A stretch of DNA of 64,000 bases from Blepharisma japonicum (Eukaryota; Ciliophora; Heterotrichea; Heterotrichida; Blepharismidae): assembly GCA_949751835.1 (NCBI GenBank), contig CATKHK010000008.1, forward strand, positions 558,001 through 622,000. The letters are read 5' to 3'. Shown piece by piece: positions 10,467 through 19,773 of the stretch; position 1 is the first letter of the stretch; each line of letters starts with the position of its first letter. The translations under genes were made by a program, and so were the position numbers. The notes below the pieces were generated by a model, which saw nothing but the letters and a program-made list of their open reading frames with translations, did not search any database and was not told where the DNA came from.

Positions 10467-12299
10467 TTATTCTAAGAGCTCAATTACCATTCCAGCCATT
10501 ACTGTCTCTGAATGATCTCTCAATGTGACTCTTCCTAACCCTTTGCAATTTGAGAATTTTTCTAAGCAAACTCTACGGCTTGATTCAATTTCTATTATCG
10601 CTGACATGAATTTCGTAAGACATCTTGGGCGCTCCTTTATAACTTTTCCATTAATTGGATCTATCTGCTGTAAAATCCTTTTTACCTTGACTGGGATTTT
10701 TAATGACTGGATATGCATGATTAAATTTTGTTCCTTTGTGACAGGGAAAAGGATATCAAATAGGACAGCTTTTATTTTGAAAATTTTTACCTGTGGAACA
10801 GGATATAACTCACTGCAAAGTACATGTCCTGGCATAACCAGCCCAAAATCACCTTCGGCATCTTTAAGCACCACATCAACATTTTCTCCAGCATAAGCTT
10901 TTGAAGCAGAATGGCCTGCTTTTTCAATAGCTTTGACTCTACCTTTTATTCCTGTAGGAATAATGACTATCTTATCATTTATGCTAATTGTTCCGCTTTC
11001 TATCTTTCCTGATACAATTTGGCCTAATAAAGTTCCATGAGACAGTTTATATGAATCCATAATACAAAGCCTTGCTGGCTTTTTGGCATCTTTTTGAGAA
11101 GGTGGCAAACTATCTATCAGCTCTAGTAGGCAAGGGCCATTGTACCATGATGTCAGTTCAGGGATTTCTGATTTTGACGTCAAATTTACACCTCCAAGCC
11201 CACTTATAGGAATATATGTCACAGAATTATCACGAAAACCTACAGTCCTTAGAAATGGATTAAGTTTGTTCTGGATTTCCAAGAATCGGCCTTGATCCCA
11301 ATTCATCATGTCAAGCTTATTGACTCCTACAATTAAATTGGAAACTCCTAAAGACCTTGCTAAAAAACTATGTTCTTTTGTTTGCCCATGGTGATTTTCT
11401 CCTTCAAATCCGCTTTCAAAAGCACCTTGGCAGGAATCTATAACTAAAATTGCAGCATCAGCTTGAGCTGCACCACTGATCATATTTGGCACAAAATCTT
11501 TATGCCCAGGAGCATCTAGAAGAACGATTTCTCTATTTTCAGTAGAAAATTCTTTACAAGCAACATCAATTGTGACCCCTCTTTGTCTTTCTTCTGTGGT
11601 CCCATCTAAAACCCATGCATATTGAAAGCTATCTTTTCCAATGGCTTTACAATCTCTTTCGTAAGCATGCATAGTTTTTGGATCTATATAGCCTAACAAA
11701 AATAATAAATGGCCCATCAAGGTGCTTTTGCCTGCATCTACATGTCCAATAACAACTAAATTTACTGTAGGTTTACCATCACGTACTCTAAATAAAATTT
11801 ACATATCTGGATAAATGTCAGGATAATCTGCATTTAAATCCGGTTTAGAGACCTGAGAGGAGAGAATAGGAGATTTTGTTTCTTCAATTTGTGGTGTTTT
11901 AACTTCTTCTGTAGAGCTTGATTTGGCAGTAAGATTTGGTAAATCTTCTTCTAATTTTTTTGATGGCTCAGCAATTTTTATTTGAGGCTGGGCTACCTTG
12001 ATTTCTGGTTGTTTTGAGACTGGAGCAGCATTTTTCTGTGGAGAACCTTTTTGTGGCGAAGCTTTTTGTGCTGGCTTTTGCGCTTTTTGTTTTGCTGCAT
12101 TGATTACTTTGATTGCAGCTTGAATATTCCAATCATTTGCTTGTAAAGCTTTCAAAACTTGGTCTTTGTGTGCTGGTCCGGTCTTTTCAATAACTCGTGC
12201 TATATAATAGTCTGGGCTATCTGTATCTTCCATAGGATCAAAATCTTCATAGTCTTCATCTTCTTCGATATCTCTCTTGAATTGCCTGTGCCTAGACAT
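10467..12299 (-). CDS. HBS1: HBS1-like translational GTPase (ribosome rescue)
   Basis: A 605-aa eEF1A/eRF3-type GTPase. The G motifs are complete: GHVDAGKST (180-188), RGVT, DAPGHKDF, NKLD and SGLGG, followed by the two beta-barrel domains with the conserved end GRVTLRDHSETVMAG. The first 165 residues hold an HBS1_N/UBA-like helical module (KDQVLKALQANDWNIQAAIKVI) and a Ser/Pro/Lys linker, which separates it from eEF1A and favours HBS1 over eRF3. With Pelota/Dom34 it splits stalled ribosomes in no-go decay, in the cytosol. A 15-nt intron at 11788-11802 lies just before the P-loop. All Trp codons are TGG. eRF3 is the main alternative. Confidence 0.9.
11788..11802 (-). other. 15-nt intron in HBS1
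   Basis: GTAAATTTTATTTAG on the minus strand; without its removal the N-terminal module would end at TAA 15 codons before the P-loop. Confidence 0.93.
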
Positions 12300-12535
12300 T
12301 ATCTTATAAAAATGGATTTTTGCTTATGGATAATGCTTGTACCATTTAAATCTTTTAATCTTTCTTGGATTCACCAAGTTGTGGTTAAGATTTCCCATAA
12401 TAAGGCTTTATATTAGATTTAAAGAAATATTTTCCTTTCATTTTGAAAAGAGAAATTAAATTATTTTGGACAGAGAAAATTATATAAAAATCTTAAAATC
12501 TAATAGATAAATTGAAGGTGTCAGTTATAGGATCA

Positions 12536-13115
12536 TTAAATAACATCAATGAATCTGAAATCTCCTGCATCTATATATCTCTGTAGGCATCTAGGCACAC
12601 CATTTTGAGTGAGTAAAATTACTAATCTGAAATCAGGATTGATACGAATAAAATGCTCATCTGGACTTTCTCTGAATGGCTCCATATCTTCCTCTGAAAG
12701 ACGGGTCTTATTATGCTTATTTATCAAGATGGCTATAATTTTGATAATTTTATCTTATGGTAATAGCATCATTTTATCAAAAAATTACCTTGGCTTGCGT
12801 ATAAAATATAAACCTATAGCCTTTTAAGAAAAATAGAATAAAAATATTCGAAGGAATGATATTTGGCTGTATCATATCAGTTATATCATCATTTGGATTT
12901 ATTACAATTGCTAACGTATATCCTTGGGTCACTGCAGTTTTTACCTGCCTAGCAAGATGAATTGGGGTTCATTCGAGTGAAGCCCTTTCAGCAAGAATTC
13001 CTTTATACTTATAAAATGTTTGGCATCTTCCTGAAGGATCTCTGATAATGCTTGAAGCTGGCAAATTGTTATCCACAGCAGTCTTCAGCTGTGCAAGACC
13101 TATAGTTTGTGCCAT
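12536..13115 (-). CDS. Tandem 150-aa family, copy A, interrupted by a 127-bp insert
   Basis: Family not recognised. The frame starts MAQTIGLAQLKTAVD and follows its two neighbours closely: NNLPASSIIRDPSG, FYKYKG, LAERAS.EW (Trp by TGA), NPNDDITDMIQPNIIP, and the end CLQRYIDAGDFRFIDVI. After NIF, at 12841, the frame runs into stop-containing AT-rich DNA. Homology resumes at NKTRLSEED near 12711. If the TA-bounded insert at 12712-12840 is removed, the frame is restored exactly and codes for 150 aa, like the copy next to it. As it stands in this molecule the gene is broken; with the insert removed from other macronuclear copies or from RNA it would be intact. Confidence 0.8.
12712..12840. mobile_element. 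TA-bounded IES-like insert (127 bp plus flanking TA)
   Basis: The insert lies between two TA dinucleotides, 12712-12713 and 12839-12840. Precise loss of 127 bp, leaving one TA, restores the codons for NIFNKTRL that paralogous copies carry at this place. The ends form an imperfect inverted repeat: from the left TATGCTTATTTATCAAG, from the right (reverse complement) TATTCTATTTTTCTTAAAA, both followed by GGCTATA. It has no GT...AG ends in the right place and is far longer than the 15-16 nt introns here. TA boundaries, terminal inverted repeats and small size are the marks of ciliate internal eliminated sequences excised by a domesticated PiggyBac-type transposase. It codes for nothing. Confidence 0.75.
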
Positions 13116-13152
13116 TGCAATCTTTTATTAAAAATTAAAAAAAAATAATAAA

Positions 13153-13605
13153 CTACTCTATGTCAATAAATTGAAAATCTCCAGCATCAATATACCTTTG
13201 TAAGCAATGCGGAACGCCATCCTCTGTTAATATGACAACAAGTCTGAACTTCTCATGAACAAAGAGATAGTCTCTTCGATCTTCCATAAAAGGCTCAAGG
13301 TCTTCATCTCTTAGTCTATTTCTATTAAAGAAGTTTGCAGGGATGATATTAGGTTGAATCATATCAGTTATATCATCATTCGGATTCATTACAATTGCGA
13401 GCGTATCTCCTTTGGTTACTGCATATTTTGCTTTTCTTGCAAGAGTTGCAGGGTTTCATTCATTTGAAGCTCTTTCTGCTAGTGTTCCTTTGTATTTGTA
13501 AAATGTATATGCATTGCTTGAGGGATCTCTTATGATACTTGATGCTGGCAAATTGCTATCGACAGCTGCAACTAGTTGCGTAAGAGGCACTCTTCTATGA
13601 GCCAT
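13153..13605 (-). CDS. Tandem 150-aa family, copy B (unrecognised)
   Basis: An intact 150-aa copy of the same unrecognised family. The start MAHRRVPLTQLVAAVD follows an ATG at 13605, and one Trp (ASNEW) is TGA. Shared blocks with copies A and C include DPS.NAYTFYKYKGTLAE, NPNDDITDMIQPNIIPANFF and GVPHCLQRYIDAGDF. No signal peptide, membrane segment or metal motif is evident; alternating hydrophobic strands (LAIVMNP, FRLVVILTEDG) suggest a small compact alpha/beta fold. A 38-bp gap separates it from copy A and about 50 bp from copy C, in the same orientation, which fits recent tandem duplication. Confidence 0.8.
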
Positions 13606-13657
13606 TTTTGAAACTATAAGGCATTTATAAGAATTTTTTTATTTTTCAAAAGTAAAA

Positions 13658-14107
13658 TTAAACTATATCGATAAACTTAAAATCGCCTGCATCAATATAT
13701 CTCTGTAAACAATGAGGTACTCCAGGGGCTGTCAGCAATACAACCAGCCTAAAATCTTGATGGAGACTAAGATAGTCATGACGATCATCCATAAATGGAG
13801 TTAAATCATCATCAGTCAGTCTTGTTTTATTGAAAAAATTAGCTGGGATTATATTTGGTTGTATCATTTCTGTGATATCATCATTAGGGTTCATTACAAT
13901 AACAAGGTGGGCCCCTCTTATTGCTGAATACTTTGATTTTCTTGCAAGAGATGAAGGATTCCATTCAGGGGAAGCTCTTTCTGCAAGGGTGCCTTTATAC
14001 TTGTAAAAGGTATAAGCATTTCCTGATGGATCTCTGATGATGCTGGCTGACGGTAAGTTGTTGTCAACTGCTACGAGCATATCAGTGAGAGGAACAGATT
14101 GGGCCAT
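13658..14107 (-). CDS. Tandem 150-aa family, copy C (unrecognised)
   Basis: The third tandem copy, 149 aa, with no TGA codon: its conserved Trp (ASPEW) is TGG where copies A and B use TGA. It starts MAQSVPLTDMLVAVD and ends CLQRYIDAGDFKFIDIV. It differs from B mainly in surface-type positions, while NPNDDIT.MIQPNIIPANFFN and the C-terminal block are nearly fixed, which suggests purifying selection on these parts. No known domain recognised. Its start is 30 bp from the stop of the coiled-coil gene upstream. Function cannot be inferred from the sequence. Confidence 0.82.
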   Translation of the reverse strand: MAQSVPLTDMLVAVDNNLPSASIIRDPSGNAYTFYKYKGTLAERASPEWNPSSLARKSKYSAIRGAHLVIVMNPNDDITEMIQPNIIPANFFNKTRLTDDDLTPFMDDRHDYLSLHQDFRLVVLLTAPGVPHCLQRYIDAGDFKFIDIV

Positions 14108-14137
14108 TTATTAAAAAAGAATAAATTCGGCTTAGAA

Positions 14138-14803
14138 TTAAGAAAAATGTTTGTGAGTTTCTTTCAAAGTTTCTTGAACTTCACCCATAAGATTCAGCCC
14201 AGCTTCTTTTTTCTCGGCATGTGCCTTTTCGATTTTTCCTGAAATTTCTTCATATTTTTCAAGAATTCTGGCTGCTATATTTGCTGAGTCACGCTTGATT
14301 TTTTCTTTTTCAGTAACTAAATCTTGTTTTTTCTTTTTCATCTCATCCATTAGCTGATCAAAGCTTGTTTTCATATTATTTCTTCTATTTTGCGACTGCT
14401 GTATAATATTTGCTTTAATTTGTTCAGCTTCATGTCTAAGGTTGTTGAATTTCTTTTGGGCTTCAATTCTCAATTGGATTTTTTCGTTTAAAATGATTTG
14501 GAAATTGTTTATATTAGCCTTTGCTTCTTCAAAAATAGATTTAAAAGTATTTTCAGCTGTATCTGCTTCTTGATGAGCGTCTTTTTCTAGCTTTTTTCTT
14601 ATTTCTTGATATTCTGTTGTAATTTGTTGGTCAAATCTGACTCGGGACTGGAGATCTGTTTTTAAATTGGCTTCAAGTTCTAAAAGCTCATTATGGACTT
14701 TCTACATAATAAATACTTCTTCGACTAGTAATAAATGCTTCTTTTTTTCATCAAGATCTTGATGAATGTCAACAAGAGCTCCCTTAGCATCGCTTAAAGC
14801 CAT
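14138..14803 (-). CDS. Coiled-coil protein, 216 aa
   Basis: The product is almost wholly alpha-helical coiled coil, charged and rich in Lys, Glu, Gln and Asn, starting MALSDAKGALVDIHQDLDEKK. It joins through a 15-nt intron at 14702-14716 to KVHNELLELEANLKTDLQSR. Length and composition resemble the SF-assemblin/giardin type of striated-fibre proteins, which ciliates have in number, but no diagnostic motif was seen, so this is only a suggestion. It shares an 86-bp divergent promoter region with the coiled-coil gene on the other strand. Confidence 0.75.
14702..14716 (-). other. 15-nt intron in the 216-aa coiled-coil gene
   Basis: GTATTTATTATGTAG on the minus strand; removal bypasses an in-frame TAG and keeps the coiled coil in register (VEE to KVHNE). 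Confidence 0.9.
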
Positions 14804-14889
14804 ATTATTATATTAATCAATATAAAACTTCTTTCTTCCATCTCTTCACGTAACTTCTATTTTTCATAAAAATTTCATTTTTGTCCAAT

Positions 14890-15894
14890 ATGAACAAATT
14901 CAAATCCCCTGACCAAAATCAGTCTAAAGCAGAACTCTCTGAAAATATTCAGATTTCCCATGAAATCAATAAAAAATTTCAGCAAATAGAGCACTTTCAG
15001 TCATCTTTAGAAACTAGGCTTCTATATGTTACACAACTTGTGAAACTCCAGCAAGATTATATTGATGAGAGGAAATCTTCAGAATTATTAGACATGCAAA
15101 AGCACTTTTCTGATATTTTATCTAGAATAGAAAAATTAGAAACAAATGAAAAAAGCTTAAGCTCGCTAAAACATACTATGAATGGTATTGAGAATAGAAT
15201 CATTTCATTAGAAGAAAAAGTTACGAAGCAAAGTATGAGAGAAAATGGAGAAAATCTTCAATTTCTTATAGAAAAATGTGACGAGAAGCTTACGAATCAG
15301 ATTAATGCTGTAAAATACGCTGCAAAGGAAAGAGAAGATTTACTTAAAGAAAAAATTTTTTCAAATTTACAAAAATTACAGGGCCAAATAGAGATAAATT
15401 CTAGAAAAAAAATAAAAGTCGATAAAGATGAGGGAAAAAAATCAGATAAAAAGGCAAAAATTGATGAGATTGAAAGAATAAGAGAGTTGCTTGATAGAGA
15501 AATATCAAATAGAGAAAAATCGATGATTGATGTAGCTCAAGCAGCTTGAAATTCTGAAAAAACCTCCAACAGAGTGGCTGAAGGTAAAAATTAGTTAGAA
15601 AATTTAGCAAGAATGGAATATTTTGAAAAAAGATTAAGAGGATTAGAAGAAAGAATTGGTAATGAAAACGAAAATCCAAATTCAATTGGCAAAAATAGTT
15701 CTACTAAAGGTGATAATGCTATGTTTGCTTCTTTCGGAGAAAAAGTAGATAATTCAGTCTCTTCTAGCCAAATATCTAGAGCTTCAAAAAAAACAAAGAA
15801 AAAGTCAAAAAAGAGAGCTCAATCTGATCGACCAAAAGCTAAATCATCAGCATCTGTAAGAAAGCTAAAAACTGACAAATTTATCAAAAAATAA
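14890..15894 (+). CDS. Coiled-coil protein with basic Ser/Lys-rich tail, 329 aa
   Basis: Residues about 15-245 are predicted by eye to form long coiled coils (heptads such as FQQIEHFQSSLETRLLYV and RIEKLETNEKSLSSLKH). A TGA Trp follows (AAWNSEKT) and then a 15-nt intron at 15584-15598, after which a second short coil (ARMEYFEKRLRGLEERIG) leads into a disordered basic tail (KKTKKKSKKRAQSDRPKAK). The ATG at 14890 is the first in the frame. No known domain. Such architecture suits a cytoskeletal or basal-body protein, but that is inference. It is divergent from the neighbouring coiled-coil gene, with starts 86 bp apart. Confidence 0.75.
15584..15598 (+). other. 15-nt intron in the 329-aa coiled-coil gene
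   Basis: GTAAAAATTAGTTAG; removal gives RVAEENLARMEYF in place of a TAG stop. Confidence 0.88.
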
Positions 15895-16476
15895 TAATTA
15901 TAAATTATTTTTTCAATTTTTAAAATATTTTATTTTCAGTTAAATTGCTATAGAAAGGTTTGAAGTAGTTTCTTTGAAATACTTTATATGGAAAAATTAT
16001 AAGAAATCAATTTTATCTCCTAAACTCATGGCATGAAACTTTGAGAGAAATATTAAGGCATATTCTTCTTTATAAAAAATACTGATCGAGAACTATATAA
16101 CTCTAAAAAATTAAAAAATTTGAAATGATATCACTCCAGCTAAAATTTCCATTATAAAATATAATTTTTATATTAATGACAAAAAATACGCAGATTAGGA
16201 GCCAAAAAATTAAAATTTATTAGCAACACAATTTGATTTCTTACAGCATTAATTAAATTTATCCCATTTTCTGAGTCTTTAATTAAATGAAACCTTAATA
16301 TGAGTAAGCTAATAATATCGACCAGTAAGGAAAAATATTTAAATTATTTTATCGAAATCTATCCAATTTAATTTCCTCTTAAAGTCTTAAAATTACTCCT
16401 TTTCTCAATATAAGTGATTTCGCCTCATTTCTTGCAGTGAATGCCGTCTTTACTGAACAAGTGAAATATTGAAAAT
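15895..16476. other. Intergenic, AT-rich
   Basis: Gap between two plus-strand genes. Frequent TAA/TAG in all frames; no RNA gene or repeat recognised. Confidence 0.5.
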
Positions 16477-18615
16477 ATGAAGGGATTAAAAGCAGACGTT
16501 CAATCTCCTAATAAATCTGCCACTACCTATGTGCAGTATTGGTGGTTAGGATCCAAAAATCCAAATAGTGAAAAGAGTTTTGCTGCTGAATTGCTTTCTC
16601 ATCAGAAAACTTGGCCAGTTGCAATTTTTATATCTTTGATTTTTGCAATAACTCTATTATTGCCAGGAAGAGAAATGACAGTATTATCAATATTTCTATC
16701 ACTCTTGTCAATATTGATATTTCTTTGAATTAAAATTGAAAAATCGTTCACATGTAGAGCCATCGCAGAGCTCATTGTAATGCAATTTATTCTTGCGGCT
16801 ATAGGACGTGGTTCTTTGCCTGAAATTTATATAACGTTCCTGCCAAGCAGTATCTTAAATTATTATTTTCTAATGTCCTGAAAATGTAGCCTATTCATAA
16901 ATCTTCTGGAAGTATTACTGGTATGATCCATCTGCGATATTTGTATGTTTCAGACCACTCTTGTAGCGCTTTTTAATGTTTTTAGTATATGATATATTGA
17001 AAAAGATTTAAAATCTTTGTGAGTATTGTATAGACTTGAAAAGGAGAGGTGAAGCAGATATGAGCCAGCTCTTAAAGAACCAGAAAATTGTAAATGCGGT
17101 ATAATAGCTGATGAAAAAGAGTTAATTAATGGCCAAAAAGAAAAAATATCTAAAGTGAAGCTAAAAGAAGAAGGCTTCAATCTGCATGTTGAAGTCGCCT
17201 GTCTGATAGATGAGATTTATAAAAAAGCGTCTAGAAAAGAAATCACAGTTATATATTCAAGAGATTCTTCCATTCCTTCATGCATTTTAGGTGATAAGAA
17301 ATTGTATAATTACATTTTGAGATGCTTATTTGAGGCTGCAATTGATTATTCAACTTTAGGGGCTGATTTATTGTTTCATTTAAAAGGGCCGACTTCATAT
17401 ACAGAGGAATTTGGAATTGAGTATCAAATTTCTTTTCATTCTGAAAAAGCAACCCAAGAAGGTTTAAACAAATTATTTGTGAATCGTGATATCAATGCTA
17501 CTCCAAAGTCTAAATCATTTGAAATTCCTATAAAAACCAATAGCAAGCTATCACTTTTTGGTACAATTTTAGAACTACTCAAAGGCAGAGTGAATCATTG
17601 CTTCTTTACAGTAAGTAAGAGTAGAGCAATTCTGAGTGTCTTTATTCCTATAACAGGGTCTAAAAAATGAATTGAGCCTACTTTTATCCCTGCATACTCT
17701 CATCCAGAAATTTTACCTAATAATTCAATTAAATGGAAACCAGAAAAATTCAAAATCAGTGAAGAATTGCCTAAGAAAAAAAGAAAAACTGTGCTACAAA
17801 TACCTGAACATGTAGAACCACCTAAAAATTATAACCCTATTTCTAAGAAAAAAATACCATACTTTATCGAAATCTTTTCAGATACATCAAATATTTCAAG
17901 CGCTGATTTTTCACAAGATTGCGATGAAAATGTGCAGATAGGGGCTTGAATCGTAGGATGCTCTAAGACTAATTCTGGAATTCTAACTCCTAGCCCAAGA
18001 TCATATATTCCTCCCACATTGCAAAATTCCAAATCTATGCCAGAAAACCCATACAAGCGTACCACATGGTCCCACAAAAAAAAAGTCTTTACCAATAGTA
18101 AAGAAAACTCTTTTCCCTTGCCAGACTATACATTAACTGATAATCGTCCAATATTTCGCTTACTTGCACGCGATGCTAATGAAAATAATTCATTAAAGAC
18201 AGAAGTTGGAACTTTTAAAGTTCTTATAGTAGACGATATGGCTTCGCACAGAGAGTTTCTAGAAGTTAACCTTTCTGCTATAACACAGATAAATACAGAG
18301 CATGCCAAAGATGGAAACGAAGCTTGAAAAATGTACGAAGCCTATGCCAAAAGTGGGTATATGTATAAAGCAATTTTTATGGATTTAATGATGCCAAAGA
18401 TGGATGGGTATAAATCTACACAAAAAATAAGAAATATTGAAAAGGAAAATGGACTTAATAAAACACTGATATGTGGAATGTCAGGAGATAATGATGCGAG
18501 AGAAAAATGCTTAAGAGCAGGTATGGATGAATTTTGTAAGCAATATTTAGTAATAAAGCCACCTCAAATAATTGAGCTGAAAAATATCCTAAACCGAGCT
18601 GGAGCAGGGATATAG
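16477..18615 (+). CDS. Degenerate hybrid histidine kinase with intact receiver domain
   Basis: A 712-aa membrane protein. The N terminus (about residues 45-180) has several hydrophobic segments. Around residues 220-400 lies a region with the order of a kinase ATPase domain (FNLHVEVACLIDEIYKKAS, then IPSCILGDKKLYNYILRCLF), but the N-box Asn is replaced (LFEAAIDYS) and no H-box histidine was found. The C-terminal receiver (about 580-712) is complete: D586/D587, phospho-acceptor D636 in IFMDLMMPKMDG, S669 and K688. So it is likely a phosphorelay acceptor fed by another kinase rather than an active kinase. Trp is TGA about ten times, and no intron is needed. Confidence 0.85.
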
Positions 18616-18917
18616 AGGGTTGTATAAGAATTGTTAAATAAAATATTAGGTCTATTAATCCATGAGAATGGCTAATAGTAATAATCAAAGATATTCAAGA
18701 ATTCTTTAAGAAGCAGAGATATATTTAATTCTTTTCATTTATCTTTATGCCTGTACAAAGGTGGGTCCACGCATTTGAAGCAGAATTATAGTCCTAATAT
18801 TTTAAACATAGATAATTATAAACTTCTATATTCCAATTTTTAAGAAAAGGTATAGATTTGTAAGCATAACCCTATAAACGTGATCCCTTAAGGAACTAAA
18901 CTATAATAGTTATTTAT
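18616..18917. other. Intergenic between convergent genes
   Basis: About 300 bp between two convergent stops. A slightly GC-richer patch near 18762-18800 (GGTGGGTCCACGC) does not fold into an RNA that I can recognise. Confidence 0.4.
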
Positions 18918-19520
18918 CTAAATATATTCCACAATCTCCCTAAAGGCTCCATTTGAAATTCTTCCAAACGAATTACTAAGTTTATTCACAAATAAAATCC
19001 CTTTCCTTTCCCTCCACAATATAAACCTGGTAAACACAGCTTTGGACTCAGGCTGTTTGCAATAATCAATAGTAGTTTTCCCATTAAGATCTTTCAATAG
19101 TGCTGCTTCAACATCTGTATTTAAAAATAATTCAATTAAAGCTGCATGGTTTCCTTTGACTGCTATATGAAATGGATACTGCCATCTCTCATTTTTAATT
19201 CGCAGGCTTGCATTGTGAGAAATCAGGAGTTTTGCAAGTTCATAATTGCCATTTAATGAAGCAACATGCAGTACTGTATTTCCTCCTGAATTTTTCATGT
19301 TTGGATCTGCACCATTTAGAAGGAGAAGAGAAATAGAGTCAAGATGGTTTGATTGAGCTGCTAGATAGAGAGGAGCGTCTGATCGCTTTGTTTGAAGATT
19401 TACATTTGTGCCTGCTTTAATAAAGCATTCAAGGAGGCGAGAATTTCCTGATTTAGCTGCTCTATGAAAGGCTGAGTCTTCAAGTTGAGGATTTTCAGCT
19501 GGTCGAGGATAAGAAATCAT
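18918..19520 (-). CDS. Ankyrin-repeat protein, 200 aa
   Basis: Four to five ankyrin repeats fill the protein: DSAFHRAAKSGNSRLLECFI, APLYLAAQSNHLDSISLLLL, NTVLHVASLNGNYELAKLLI, YPFHIAVKGNHAALIELFL and a last degenerate one ending in TIDYCKQPES. Each shows the LHxAaxxG and LLLxxGA pattern. The C-terminal 40 residues are basic and unrelated. I take the ATG at 19520 (MISYPRPAEN) as start; the frame is open for 36 codons further up, but these are AT-rich and low-complexity. Ankyrin proteins bind other proteins; the partner is unknown. It is divergent from the next gene. Confidence 0.85.
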   Translation of the reverse strand: MISYPRPAENPQLEDSAFHRAAKSGNSRLLECFIKAGTNVNLQTKRSDAPLYLAAQSNHLDSISLLLLNGADPNMKNSGGNTVLHVASLNGNYELAKLLISHNASLRIKNERWQYPFHIAVKGNHAALIELFLNTDVEAALLKDLNGKTTIDYCKQPESKAVFTRFILWRERKGILFVNKLSNSFGRISNGAFREIVEYI

Positions 19521-19773
19521 ATATTTATTGAGTTTAATAATATTAAGAAATTGATAAAAAATTATATTAAAAATTATAAAATCATTTAGTTGCTTAATAG
19601 AACTATTATTTTTAGAAAAAGAGATCAATAGTTTTAGACTTTTCTATCAATGAGATGCAGAAATCAAGAATTCAAGGTATATCAAATTAATTTCCTTACT
19701 AATTATTATTAAAAAGTCCAAGCGAACTGCCAAACAAACTAGCAATAAGCCAAAGCTATTCAGAAGAAGAACA

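Noticed and set aside
12712-12840. Reading the 127-bp insert as a long spliceosomal intron
   Set aside because: No GT...AG pair lies at the homology boundaries, while TA boundaries restore the frame exactly; length is far from 15-16 nt.
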